Shown here piece by piece: positions 20,190 to 28,393 of a stretch of DNA of 64,000 nucleotides. Within the stretch, counting starts at the first letter, position 1. Every line of letters begins with the position of its first letter. Both the position numbers and the translations under genes were made by a program. The DNA is taken from positions 3,782,001-3,846,000 of the forward strand of contig NZ_FSRM01000001.1 in the NCBI RefSeq assembly GCF_900141745.1. Direction: 5' to 3'. The DNA is from Paraburkholderia phenazinium. Its GTDB lineage: Bacteria; Pseudomonadota; Gammaproteobacteria; Burkholderiales; Burkholderiaceae. Under the pieces are notes generated by a model. That model was given only the letters and a program-made list of their open reading frames with translations, did no database searches and was not told the origin of the DNA.

Positions 20190-20753
20190 ATGGCATCAGA
20201 CAAGGAACTCGCCGATTTTCTGGCGGGCGTCGAAAGGCGCGCGTTCAAGCAGACGGTCTACGCCGTGCGGGACGACGACGCCTCGCTCGACATCGTGCAA
20301 GACGCGATGATCAAGCTCGCCGAAAAATACGGCGACCGACCAGCAGCTGAACTTCCGCTGCTGTTTCAGCGTATTCTGCAGAATGCGATGCACGACTTTT
20401 TTCGTCGGCAGAAAGTGCGCAATACTTGGGTCAGTCTCTTCTCGTCGCTCGGGAACTCCGAGGATGACGAATTCGACCCGCTGGAGACATTCGAAGCACA
20501 AGAGGGCTCCGTCGGCGCCGAGAGCAATGAACAGAAGCTCGAGCGCGAACAAGTCTTACAGTTGATTGACGACGAGATCCAAAAATTACCGGCACGTCAA
20601 CGGGAGGCGTTTCTCATGCGTTATTGGGAAGATATGGATGTCGCCGAGACTGCTGCTGCGATGGGCTGCTCCGAGGGCAGTGTAAAAACACACTGTTCGC
20701 GAGCCACGCATACGCTGGCACAAGCGCTCAAGGCCAAAGGAATCACGCTATGA
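20190..20753 (+). CDS. ECF-like RNA polymerase sigma factor
   Basis: A 187-aa group 4-type sigma factor. Region 2 spans about residues 15-75 (SLDIVQDAMIKLAEKYGDRPA, then the -10-recognition helix). An acidic linker follows. Region 4 (LPARQREAFLMRYWEDMDVAETAAAMGCSEGSVKTH...) is a complete helix-turn-helix. I start at ATG 20190, because the 24 residues upstream show no family similarity. The ribosome-binding site is weak. Its stop overlaps the next gene's start as ATGA, so the downstream membrane protein is the natural candidate for an anti-sigma factor. Confidence 0.88.
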   Translation: MASDKELADFLAGVERRAFKQTVYAVRDDDASLDIVQDAMIKLAEKYGDRPAAELPLLFQRILQNAMHDFFRRQKVRNTWVSLFSSLGNSEDDEFDPLETFEAQEGSVGAESNEQKLEREQVLQLIDDEIQKLPARQREAFLMRYWEDMDVAETAAAMGCSEGSVKTHCSRATHTLAQALKAKGITL

Positions 20754-21184
20754 GCTCCTCTCTCGATACAAAAGAACTCGAATTCGCGCGGCAAGTACGC
20801 CGCGCGCTCGACGAAAACGCCGCCAGTATTTCCCCCGCCGCCGTTGACCGGCTCGCCGTGGCGCGCCGCGCTGCGCTCGCCCGCAAGAAGCCCGAGCCAG
20901 TGAGCGCGCCCGTGTTCGTGCCCGCCTTCGCCGGCGCTGCCGGTGCGCTGTCCGGCATGCCGCAGGCCGAAGCCCCGCACCGCCGCCGTTCGCCGCTGCG
21001 CCGCTTCGCGCTTGCCTGGCCGCTGGCGGCGCTCGTGGTCAGCCTCGTGGCGATCGCCTACTGGGAAGACCAGCAACGCACCGCTGAACTCGCCGATATT
21101 GACGCCGCAATGCTGAGTGACGATCTGCCGCTCAACGCATACCTCGATCACGGCTTCAACGCGTATCTGTCGCGCGCGCACTAA
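20750..21184 (+). CDS. DUF3619 membrane protein, candidate anti-sigma factor
   Basis: A 144-aa protein of the DUF3619 type. The cytoplasmic N-terminal half (residues 1-85) is helical and charged. A single transmembrane helix (FALAWPLAALVVSLVAIAYW, about 85-105) follows. A short acidic C-terminal segment would be periplasmic. The ATG overlaps the sigma factor stop (ATGA) and AAAGGA stands 8 nt upstream. Small size, one membrane span and coupling to a sigma gene match anti-sigma factors in general, but I recognise no zinc-binding HxxxCxxC motif, so this role is inference. Confidence 0.8.
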   Translation: MSSSLDTKELEFARQVRRALDENAASISPAAVDRLAVARRAALARKKPEPVSAPVFVPAFAGAAGALSGMPQAEAPHRRRSPLRRFALAWPLAALVVSLVAIAYWEDQQRTAELADIDAAMLSDDLPLNAYLDHGFNAYLSRAH

Positions 21185-21200
21185 GCGGGAGACTCTTCGG

Positions 21201-21971
21201 GTGAGTTACAAGCGCGGCCTCGCCGTTGTTTTCGGGTGTGCCATTGCGGCCCTCGTGTCATTTGCCGCCACTTATCCGCGCTTCTACCCGAGCGCCTCGA
21301 CTGTTGCGGCGCCGACGGCTGCTGGCGGTTCGCCCGCCAAGCCTGCTACCCCGGCATTGGGCGTTGAAATTCCGGGACTGGCCAGCAACAGCAGTCCGCT
21401 GTCATGGTCGCGTCTCTCCGATGCCGAGCACGTTGCCCTGGCGCCGTTTGCCGACGTGTGGGATACCTTCAGCGTCGAACGTAAGCGAAAATGGATCAAG
21501 ATCGCCTCACGTTACTCGAAGTTGACACCTGAACAACAAAAAGGCTTACACGACCGTATGACCGAATGGGTCCGTCTGACGCCGGACCAGCGCCGCGTCG
21601 CGCGGGAAAACTATCAGGTTTCGAAGGAACTGCCGCGGGAAGCCCGCCAGAAGGCCTGGAAGGCGTATCAGCAGTTACCTGAAGAGCAGAAAGAGCGGCT
21701 CGCGGCGAGCGAGCGTAAGCGGCGGCCAACGGTCGTGAGCGCTCCGCCCACCGGTAAAAGTGAGCTAAAAGACATCGAACGCCTCGTCAACGGCCGCGAA
21801 CGGGCCGCGAGCGGTGTAGTGGCCACGGCCAGCGCATCGGCTACCGGCGGCGCACTGCCGGTCGCGCCTGCGCTGCCGCCCTCCGGCAGCCTTGTCCCGC
21901 CGGTGCCCGCGCCGACTCCGGCGCCGATCATGCCACGCGAAACACCGTCGATTTACAACGGCGGCTCCTGA
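21201..21971 (+). CDS. DUF3106 protein, secreted or membrane-anchored
   Basis: A 256-aa protein with an N-terminal hydrophobic signal or anchor (LAVVFGCAIAALVSFAA). The DUF3106 core follows (about residues 70-170): a repetitive helical region with LTPEQQKGLHDRMTEWVRL, TPDQRRVARENY and LPEEQKERL modules. The C-terminus is Pro/Ala-rich and probably unstructured. The GTG start at 21201 is supported by GGGAG 9 nt upstream. Such proteins occur with this sigma/DUF3619 pair in beta-proteobacteria. Function unknown. Confidence 0.8.
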   Translation: MSYKRGLAVVFGCAIAALVSFAATYPRFYPSASTVAAPTAAGGSPAKPATPALGVEIPGLASNSSPLSWSRLSDAEHVALAPFADVWDTFSVERKRKWIKIASRYSKLTPEQQKGLHDRMTEWVRLTPDQRRVARENYQVSKELPREARQKAWKAYQQLPEEQKERLAASERKRRPTVVSAPPTGKSELKDIERLVNGRERAASGVVATASASATGGALPVAPALPPSGSLVPPVPAPTPAPIMPRETPSIYNGGS

Positions 21972-22013
21972 GCACGGCGCGCCCGATCCGGCCTCGGCTC
22001 CTGTCTCCCACAT

Positions 22014-22568
22014 ATGAACGTGCCCACCGCGCCCAACGTGTCCGATCCGCTTGCCACGCCCCTACCGCCCGCGGCTCCGTTACCGGCCACGCCGTCCGTG
22101 CGCCGCCGGCTCGCAACGATGCTCTATGAGGGCGTCATCCTGTTCGGTGTGGTGTTCATCGCCGGATATCTTTTCAGCACATTGACGCAGCAACGCAACG
22201 GCCTGACCCATCACAACATCATGGCCGCATGGATCGGTTTCGTGGTCGGTCTGTACTTTGTGTGGTTTTGGACCCACAGCGGACAAACCCTACCCATGAA
22301 AACCTGGCGGCTGCGCGTAGTCGCCGCCAATGGCTCGCCGCTGTCCGCGCCACGGGCCGTCCTGCGCTATCTGCTGGCCTGGCTGTGGTTTCTGCCCCCG
22401 CTTGCGCTGCATCCCCTGCTCGGCCTCTCGCTGCCGCACACGCTGATGGTTGCCACGGTCTGGTTCGTCCTGTGGGCCGCCACCGGGCGCCTCGGCGCGA
22501 GCCGCCAGTTTCTGCACGACCGGCTCGCAGGTACACGCATCGTCGTTGCCGCCATGCCTTCCGCGTAA
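22014..22568 (+). CDS. RDD-family integral membrane protein
   Basis: A 184-aa membrane protein with the RDD domain. The first helix (LYEGVILFGVVFIAGYLFSTL) follows the RRRLATML motif, and the conserved GQTLPMKTWRLRVV segment is near residue 90. Four hydrophobic segments are visible. The first 30 residues are Pro/Ala-rich. It ends the sigma-DUF3619-DUF3106-RDD run. No clear Shine-Dalgarno precedes the ATG. Function unknown; RDD proteins have been linked to transport. Confidence 0.82.
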   Translation: MNVPTAPNVSDPLATPLPPAAPLPATPSVRRRLATMLYEGVILFGVVFIAGYLFSTLTQQRNGLTHHNIMAAWIGFVVGLYFVWFWTHSGQTLPMKTWRLRVVAANGSPLSAPRAVLRYLLAWLWFLPPLALHPLLGLSLPHTLMVATVWFVLWAATGRLGASRQFLHDRLAGTRIVVAAMPSA

Positions 22569-22646
22569 TAAGAAGTTCTCGTGACTGTCACGGCACAGTC
22601 ACACGCGGATGGCGCAATACGGGCACTGCAACTCGACGCGTGAGCC

Positions 22647-23591
22647 ATGGACCCCAAAACGTCCGCGACTTCCTTGTTCCGCCAGACTGGCCCGAGCGTC
22701 GACCCCGTCGCTTTCCGGCCGGACTCTGCCTCCTTCGGTGCCGGCCTGCCGATCCCACTGCCACCGCTCTCCTCGGAACCGCAACCTGGCCATCAGGACG
22801 ATGACCATGAGGAGCCGCACCGCTACCGCACGATCTGGCTGTCCGATATCCATCTGGGTTCGAGTGGTTGCCAGGCGTCGTATCTGCTCGACTTTCTGCG
22901 TCACAACGACTCGGAGTACCTGTACCTGGTCGGCGACATCATCGACGGCTGGCAGTTGAAAAAAGGCTGGTACTGGCCGCAGGCGCACAACGACGTCGTG
23001 CAGAAAATCCTGCGTAAAGCCCGTAAAGGCACCCAGGTCGTCTACATCCCCGGCAATCACGACGAAGCCGCGCGCCAGTTCTGCGACCTCGCGTTCGGCG
23101 ACATCCATGTGCGCGGCGAAGCGTTTCACACCACGCTCGCCGGCAAGCGCCTGTGGATCGTGCATGGCGACCTGTTCGACGGCGTGATCCAGCATGCGAA
23201 GTGGCTCGCCTATCTCGGCGACACGCTCTACACGGTGATCCTGGTGCTGAACCGCTGGTTCAACCGGATCCGCAGCCGTCTCGGCTTCCAGTACTGGTCG
23301 CTGTCGCAGTACCTCAAGCATCAGGTAAAGAACGCGGTGAATTTCATCTCCTCGTTCGAACGTGTGATGACCGATGAAGCGCGTCGCCGCGGTTGCGACG
23401 GCGTGGTCTGCGGACACATCCACAAGGCGGAGATTCGCGATATCGACGGCGTGCTGTATTGCAACGACGGTGACTGGGTCGAAAGCCTGTCGGCGCTCGT
23501 CGAGACCTTCGAAGGTGAACTCAAGGTGATCTACTGGACCGTGATGCGTGCGCCGGAAGTGCGTCCGCAAAAGGCCCGCGCGACCGCCTAG
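22647..23591 (+). CDS. Calcineurin-like phosphoesterase, UDP-2,3-diacylglucosamine hydrolase-like
   Basis: A 314-aa metallophosphoesterase with all metal-binding motifs: SDIHLG (about 66-71), GDIIDGW (95-101), GNHDE (135-139), HGDLFDG and GHIHKAE. The arrangement matches the LpxH-like group acting on pyrophosphate bonds of lipid intermediates. Long aromatic-rich helices after HGDLFDG suggest membrane association. The first 55 residues are low-complexity, and a start nearer residue 56 cannot be excluded. With a glycosyltransferase and DgkA downstream it likely acts in envelope lipid metabolism. Whether it is the cell's main LpxH is unclear. Confidence 0.8.
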   Translation: MDPKTSATSLFRQTGPSVDPVAFRPDSASFGAGLPIPLPPLSSEPQPGHQDDDHEEPHRYRTIWLSDIHLGSSGCQASYLLDFLRHNDSEYLYLVGDIIDGWQLKKGWYWPQAHNDVVQKILRKARKGTQVVYIPGNHDEAARQFCDLAFGDIHVRGEAFHTTLAGKRLWIVHGDLFDGVIQHAKWLAYLGDTLYTVILVLNRWFNRIRSRLGFQYWSLSQYLKHQVKNAVNFISSFERVMTDEARRRGCDGVVCGHIHKAEIRDIDGVLYCNDGDWVESLSALVETFEGELKVIYWTVMRAPEVRPQKARATA

Positions 23592-23647
23592 TGGCCAATT
23601 AGCAGCCCCCCGCGTCATCACTTTTAACTTCTACTGGGCCAAAACCG

Positions 23648-24679
23648 ATGAAGATCATGATCGTCACCGATGCATGGGAGCCGCAGGTCAACGGCGTGGT
23701 ACGCACGCTGAAGAACACGACCCGCGAACTCACCGCGCTTGGCCACCGTGTCGACCTGTTGACGCCGCTCGAATTCAAGACGATCCCGTGTCCGACGTAC
23801 CCTGAAATCCGCCTCTCGCTGTTCCCGAAGCGCAAGCTCCACGAACGCATCGACGGGTTCGCCCCGGACGCGCTGCACATTGCCACCGAAGGCCCGTTGG
23901 GTATGGCCGCGCGCGCTTACGCGATCAAGCATAAGCTGCCCTTCACGACGGCGTATCACACGCGCTTTCCGGAATATGTGCAGGCCCGTTTCGGCATTCC
24001 GCTCGCCGCAACCTACAAGTTCCTGCACTGGTTCCACAAGGCGTCGCTGGCCGTGATGGCGCCGACACCGGTCGTCAAGACCGACCTCGAAAAATTCGGC
24101 TTCACGAACGTAGTGCTGTGGACGCGCGGCGTCGACCTCGACATCTTTCATCAGATGGATTCGAAGGTGCTGAATACGGCACGGCCGATCTTTCTGTACG
24201 TCGGCCGCGTAGCCGTCGAGAAGAACGTCGAAGCGTTTCTCAAGCTCGATCTGCCGGGTTCGAAGTGGGTGGCCGGCGAAGGCCCGGCGCTCGCCGAACT
24301 GAAGTCGCGCTATCCGACGGTGAACTATCTGGGCGTGCTGACCCAGGCGGAACTCGCCAAGGTGTACGCCGCGGCTGACGTGTTCGTGTTCCCGAGCCGC
24401 ACCGATACGTTCGGCCTCGTGCTGCTCGAAGCGCTCGCCTGCGGCACGCCGGTCGCCGCTTACCCGGTCACCGGCCCGATCGACGTGCTTGGCGACGGCG
24501 GCGCCGGCGCGATGAACGAAGATCTGCGCGAAGCCTGCCTCGAAGCGCTGAAAATCGACCGCAATCATGCTCGCGCATGGGCCGAGCGCTTTTCGTGGAC
24601 CGCCGCTTCCGAGCAGTTCGCCGCGCATCTGAAGCCGCTGCCGCGGCCTACGTTCAGCGAGGAGAGCGCGGCCGCGTGA
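23648..24679 (+). CDS. GT4-family glycosyltransferase (lipid-directed type)
   Basis: A 343-aa GT-B glycosyltransferase. The acceptor domain starts MKIMIVTDAWEPQVNGVVRTL. The donor-binding domain has FLYVGRVAVEKNVEAFL and FPSRTDTFGLVLLEALACGTPV. These motifs resemble diacylglycerol or phosphoinositol glycosyltransferases such as SQD2, PimB and MgtA. The acceptor is therefore probably a lipid, but neither donor nor acceptor can be read from sequence. It lies 56 bp after the phosphoesterase and overlaps the dgkA start (GTGA). Confidence 0.85.
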   Translation: MKIMIVTDAWEPQVNGVVRTLKNTTRELTALGHRVDLLTPLEFKTIPCPTYPEIRLSLFPKRKLHERIDGFAPDALHIATEGPLGMAARAYAIKHKLPFTTAYHTRFPEYVQARFGIPLAATYKFLHWFHKASLAVMAPTPVVKTDLEKFGFTNVVLWTRGVDLDIFHQMDSKVLNTARPIFLYVGRVAVEKNVEAFLKLDLPGSKWVAGEGPALAELKSRYPTVNYLGVLTQAELAKVYAAADVFVFPSRTDTFGLVLLEALACGTPVAAYPVTGPIDVLGDGGAGAMNEDLREACLEALKIDRNHARAWAERFSWTAASEQFAAHLKPLPRPTFSEESAAA

Positions 24680-25398
24680 CGCGCTCCGCCAAGCCCCCCA
24701 TGCGAGCAAGCCCCTCCAGCGTCCGTCGTGCCCCGCACGACACGCTGCATTCCGTCGAAACGGATCAGAACGGCATCGATCCGTTCGACGACGTCCACGA
24801 AGCGAGCGCACCGCAAGCGACGGACGGCGCATCGCTGCGCCGCGGGCCTGGCCCTTCGCTGCAACCGAATTCACATTCTGCAAACGACGCGCAGACCCGT
24901 GGCCAAGCACGACAGTCCGCTGCCGCGACAGGCGCTGCTCACGACGCGCACGCTGAAGCCCATGAGCCGCTCGGTCCGGACGATCCCCTCGCGCCATTGC
25001 CGTTCAACCCGTACAAAGGCAATCGCGGCGTGACGCGTGCATGGCACGCGATGAAAAACTCGCTGGCCGGCTTTCAGGTCGCAATCCGCGAAGAAAGCGC
25101 GTTCCGCCAGGAACTGACGCTGGCAGCCATCCTCGTGCCCTGCGGCGTGATCGTCCCCGTCGATCCGGTGAGCCGCGTGCTGCTGCTCGGCTCGGTGCTG
25201 CTGGTGCTGATCGTCGAACTGCTGAATTCGAGCGTCGAGGCCGCTATTGACCGTATCTCGCTCGAACGGCACGAGTTGTCGCGGCGCGCCAAGGATCTCG
25301 GCAGCGCGGCCGTGATGGTGGCGCTCGGTATGTGTCTGATGACGTGGGTGCTGATTGTCGGCCCATTATTGGTGCATTGGATCGGCGCTTGGCTCTAG
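24676..25398 (+). CDS. dgkA: Diacylglycerol kinase (DgkA) with long N-terminal extension
   Basis: DgkA phosphorylates diacylglycerol to phosphatidate at the inner membrane. The C-terminal 130 residues are a complete DgkA: RAWHAMKNSLAGFQVAIREESAFRQE, then VLIVELLNSSVEAAIDRISLE with the catalytic Glu, then the last helix. The first 110 residues are low-complexity and charged, unlike the family. I use GTG 24676, overlapping the previous stop and with GAGGAG 11 nt upstream. ATG 24700 is an alternative. The context suggests recycling of diacylglycerol made by envelope lipid reactions. Confidence 0.85.
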   Translation: MTRSAKPPMRASPSSVRRAPHDTLHSVETDQNGIDPFDDVHEASAPQATDGASLRRGPGPSLQPNSHSANDAQTRGQARQSAAATGAAHDAHAEAHEPLGPDDPLAPLPFNPYKGNRGVTRAWHAMKNSLAGFQVAIREESAFRQELTLAAILVPCGVIVPVDPVSRVLLLGSVLLVLIVELLNSSVEAAIDRISLERHELSRRAKDLGSAAVMVALGMCLMTWVLIVGPLLVHWIGAWL

Positions 25399-25444
25399 CC
25401 TCGCGCTGCGCATGCGGCCACGGCGTGAAAACCCTGACTTTGGC

Positions 25445-25472
25445 TTGGGTATCAGAACGGTCGGTTTATAAT
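25445..25472 (+). promoter_or_regulatory. Promoter and possible operator of the TetR-family gene
   Basis: TTGGGT (-35) and TATAAT (-10, 25467-25472) are 16 bp apart. Inverted GAACG (25455-25459) and CGTTC (25473-25477) flank the -10, where an autorepressor could bind. The remaining 98 bp to the ATG hold nothing clear. Confidence 0.5.
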
Positions 25473-25570
25473 CGTTCGATAGTCTCGAAATATACCAACC
25501 GCGTCAGGGTTAGCAGGCAGCAGCGGCACAGCGCTGCGCGGCCGGCCCGGCGCTACCAGGGCCGGACGAC

Positions 25571-26296
25571 ATGGAAGCAAAACCTCCCCGCCGCACCCGC
25601 GAACGGATTCTCGAACTGTCGTTGAAGCTATTCAACGAAATCGGCGAGCCGAACGTCACCACGACGACGATCGCCGAGGAAATGGAAATCAGTCCGGGCA
25701 ATCTGTACTACCACTTCCGCAACAAAGACGACATCATCAACAGCATCTTCAGCCAGTTCGAGCAGGAGATCGAAAAGCGTCTGCGCTTTCCGGACGATCA
25801 CCGCGCGACGATCGACGAGATGTGGTCCTATCTGCAGTACATGGTCGATTTCACATGGCGCTATCGCTTCCTGTATCGCGACCTCAACGATCTGCTGGCG
25901 CGCAACCGCACGCTCGAGACGCACTTCAAGCAGATCATCAGCCATAAGGTGCGCTTTGCCAGCCAGTTCTGCGATCAACTCGTCGCAGACGGCGAAATGG
26001 TGGCGACGCCGGATGAACTGAACGTGATCGCCACCAACGTCGGCGTAATCGGCACTTATTGGCTGTCGTACCAGTTCGTGATGAACCCGCGCAAATACAA
26101 CGAGCAGGAAGCGATTCGCGCTGAATTGCATCAGGTCAGCGTGCAGATCGTTTCGCTGATGGCGCCGTATCTGCGTGGCCGCTCGCGGCAACTGTTCGAC
26201 GACCTGATTTCGGGCAAACTGCCCAAGCGCGAGTTCTACGACTACCTGCCGCAAAAAGAAGGCGCCACGCCGCGCAACGAACCGAAGGACGTTTGA
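25571..26296 (+). CDS. TetR/AcrR-family transcriptional regulator
   Basis: A 241-aa regulator. The N-terminal helix-turn-helix spans residues 8-55 (RERILELSLKLFNEIGEPNV, then TTIAEEMEISPGNLYYHFRNK). The longer ligand/dimerisation domain is Tyr/Trp-rich (YLQYMVDFTWRYRFLYRDL). The stop codon sits 2 bp before the LOG-family start, so the two are one transcript. An inverted repeat over its own promoter suggests autorepression. The effector is unknown. Confidence 0.9.
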   Translation: MEAKPPRRTRERILELSLKLFNEIGEPNVTTTTIAEEMEISPGNLYYHFRNKDDIINSIFSQFEQEIEKRLRFPDDHRATIDEMWSYLQYMVDFTWRYRFLYRDLNDLLARNRTLETHFKQIISHKVRFASQFCDQLVADGEMVATPDELNVIATNVGVIGTYWLSYQFVMNPRKYNEQEAIRAELHQVSVQIVSLMAPYLRGRSRQLFDDLISGKLPKREFYDYLPQKEGATPRNEPKDV

Positions 26297-26298
26297 AC

Positions 26299-26883
26299 AT
26301 GAAGGCGGTATGTGTGTACTGCGGCTCTTCTAACGGAGCCAAACCCCTCTACGCCGAGGCCGCCCGCAGCTTCGGCCGGGCTCTGGTCGCTGCGGACCTG
26401 GCGCTCGTCTATGGCGGTGGCAAGGTCGGCCTGATGGGCACGATTGCCGACGCGGTGATGGAGGCCGGCGGCCGCGCCATCGGCGTGATTCCAGAGCTGC
26501 TCGTCAACAAGGAAGTCGGCCACAACGGTCTGACCGAATTGCACGTGGTGCCCGACATGCACCAGCGCAAGAAGATGATGGCGGACCTGTCGGATGCGTT
26601 CGTTGCGATGCCCGGCGGCGTGGGGACGCTCGAAGAACTGTTCGAAGCCTATACGTGGGCGCAACTCGGCTATCACCAGAAGCCGGTGGCACTGCTCAAC
26701 ATAGACGGCTACTACGATCCGCTGATCGCGATGCTCGAGCATACGGTGCAGGAAGGCTTCATGCGCCAGACCTATCACGACATCCTGCAGGTCGATTCAG
26801 ACCCGGCAGCGTTGATCGCCAGGCTACGCGGTTATCAGTCGCCGCCGAAAGACAAATGGGCCGATAACCGCGACGCAGTTTAA
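26299..26883 (+). CDS. LOG-family nucleoside 5'-monophosphate phosphoribohydrolase
   Basis: A 194-aa LOG/TIGR00730 protein. The family hydrolyses the N-glycosidic bond of nucleoside monophosphates, including cytokinin nucleotides. The two signature motifs are present: MHQRKKMMADLSDAFVAMPG and PGGVGTLEELFEAYTW with the catalytic Glu. CVYCGSSNG opens the Rossmann-like fold. I prefer ATG 26299 over the in-frame TTG that overlaps the TetR stop, because AAGGA is well spaced. Cotranscription with a TetR regulator suggests control by a metabolite. Confidence 0.9.
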   Translation: MKAVCVYCGSSNGAKPLYAEAARSFGRALVAADLALVYGGGKVGLMGTIADAVMEAGGRAIGVIPELLVNKEVGHNGLTELHVVPDMHQRKKMMADLSDAFVAMPGGVGTLEELFEAYTWAQLGYHQKPVALLNIDGYYDPLIAMLEHTVQEGFMRQTYHDILQVDSDPAALIARLRGYQSPPKDKWADNRDAV

Positions 26884-26901
26884 GCGCCGCAGGCCGCACG
26901 A

Positions 26902-26922
26902 CGCTTACCGCTTACCGCTTAC
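26902..26922. repeat. Three tandem copies of CGCTTAC
   Basis: Three perfect 7-bp copies lie in the 53-bp gap between the LOG and SDR genes, just upstream of the SDR ribosome-binding site. Confidence 0.8.
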
Positions 26923-26936
26923 AGGGGTAGTCATTC

Positions 26937-27683
26937 ATGACGAAGGTCGTTCTGATCACGGGCGCAAGCCGCGGCATCGGCCGCGCGACAGCGCGTTTGC
27001 TGGGCGCACGCGGCTGGTCGGTCGGTGTGAACTACGCTAGCAACGAAAACGCCGCGCAGGAAACCGCGGCGGAGGTCGTGCGGGCTGGCGGCCATGCCCG
27101 CGTGATCAAAGGCGACGTGGCGAGCGAAGCAGACGTGATTGGAATGTTCGATGCGGTCGTTGAGGCATTTGGCCGGATCGATGCACTGGTGAACAACGCG
27201 GGCATCGTCGCGCCCGGCATGCCGCTGGCCGATATGGATGTGGCACGCCTGCAGCGCATGTTCGACGTCAACGTTCTCGGTGCTTATCTATGCGCCCGGG
27301 AAGCTGCCCGCCGGATGTCGAAGGACCGCGGCGGCCAAGGTGGTGTGATCGTCAATCTCTCTTCGGCCGCCGCGCGTCTCGGGGCGCCGAACGAGTACGT
27401 CGATTACGCGGGCTCGAAAGGCGCCATCGACACGATGACGATTGGCCTCTCCAAGGAACTCGGCCCGCAAGGGATACGCGTGAACGCGGTGCGGCCCGGT
27501 CTGATCGATACCGAGATCCATGCCAGCGGTGGGCGTCCGGACCGCGCCGCGGTGCTTGGCTCGCAGACGCCGCTGGGTCGTCCCGGTAGCGCCGATGAAG
27601 TCGCGGAAGGCATCGTCTGGCTGCTGAGCGATGCGGCTTCGTATGTGACCGGCGCAGTGCTTGATATAGCCGGCGGACGCTGA
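26937..27683 (+). CDS. Short-chain dehydrogenase/reductase
   Basis: A 248-aa classical SDR. The cofactor motif is TGASRGIGRA (residues 8-17), NNAG is at about 84-87, and the catalytic Ser-Tyr-Lys are in NLSSAAAR and YAGSK. The residue after beta-2 (NYASNENAA) suggests NADP(H). The C-terminus ends with the usual VTGAVLDIAGGR. Substrate unknown; it resembles FabG-like and glucose dehydrogenase-like members. AGGGG precedes the ATG. The tight gap to the LOG gene allows cotranscription. Confidence 0.9.
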   Translation: MTKVVLITGASRGIGRATARLLGARGWSVGVNYASNENAAQETAAEVVRAGGHARVIKGDVASEADVIGMFDAVVEAFGRIDALVNNAGIVAPGMPLADMDVARLQRMFDVNVLGAYLCAREAARRMSKDRGGQGGVIVNLSSAAARLGAPNEYVDYAGSKGAIDTMTIGLSKELGPQGIRVNAVRPGLIDTEIHASGGRPDRAAVLGSQTPLGRPGSADEVAEGIVWLLSDAASYVTGAVLDIAGGR

Positions 27684-27732
27684 TTTTTCGTTCGTCTGCC
27701 GCGCTCGATAAGCTGGGCACAGCACGCGCGCC

Positions 27733-28371
27733 TCAGAACGACGATCCCGGTTTGCGCAGGAAATCCTGCTCTTCTTCGGTAGACACACGTCCCAACGCCG
27801 CGTTTCGATGTGGAAACCGCCCAAACCGTTCGATGACCGCCGCGTGTCTGACTGCGGCCTGGTAGTAACTTGCGATTCTCTGCGGCTGCGCTTCGAACGG
27901 TTTGAACAGCCGCAGCGATTCACGCTGACCGGCAAGCGACTCGTCGTGCTCGAACGGCAAATAAGCAAAGGCACGATGAAGCAGGGTCGGCAAAAGCTGG
28001 TCCGCACCGTCTGCGATCATTTGCCTGGCAATCCTCAGCGCATGCGCATCGCCAGCGAATGCTCGCGCTGTTCCGCGATATAGATTGCGTGAGAACTGAT
28101 CGAGCACGATAACGAGCGCAAGACCCCCGAGCGGTGTAACAGCCCACGCGTCCAGGCCCCCCTGCGCAGCGAGCTCGAGCAGTTCACCGAAGCGCTCACG
28201 CAGCATGGCGTCGAACGCGGCATCGCGCTTGAACCACAGCTTTCTATCTAGCCCATAGGTAGCGGAATCCGGCGCACCGAACCAGCAATCGAGCACCACT
28301 CGCGCCCGCTCGTCGAGCGCGGCGTAATCGGCTGCGGCGTCATAGTCGACGGAACCAGACAGCCCGCTCAT
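27733..28371 (-). CDS. DUF924-family protein
   Basis: A 212-aa all-helical protein of the DUF924 (YP-type, TPR-like) family. The typical motifs are VLDCWFGAPD, LWFKRDAAFDAMLRERFGE, LALVIVLDQFSRNLYRGTARAFAGD and FEHDESLAGQRESLRLF. ATG 28371 has GGGGAG 9 nt upstream; the frame extends 77 codons further upstream into the globin gene and is not used. It lies 22 bp after the globin gene. No biochemical function is established for the family as far as I know. Confidence 0.88.
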   Translation of the reverse strand: MSGLSGSVDYDAAADYAALDERARVVLDCWFGAPDSATYGLDRKLWFKRDAAFDAMLRERFGELLELAAQGGLDAWAVTPLGGLALVIVLDQFSRNLYRGTARAFAGDAHALRIARQMIADGADQLLPTLLHRAFAYLPFEHDESLAGQRESLRLFKPFEAQPQRIASYYQAAVRHAAVIERFGRFPHRNAALGRVSTEEEQDFLRKPGSSF

Positions 28372-28393
28372 CTGACGTGTCTCCCCTTCCCCA

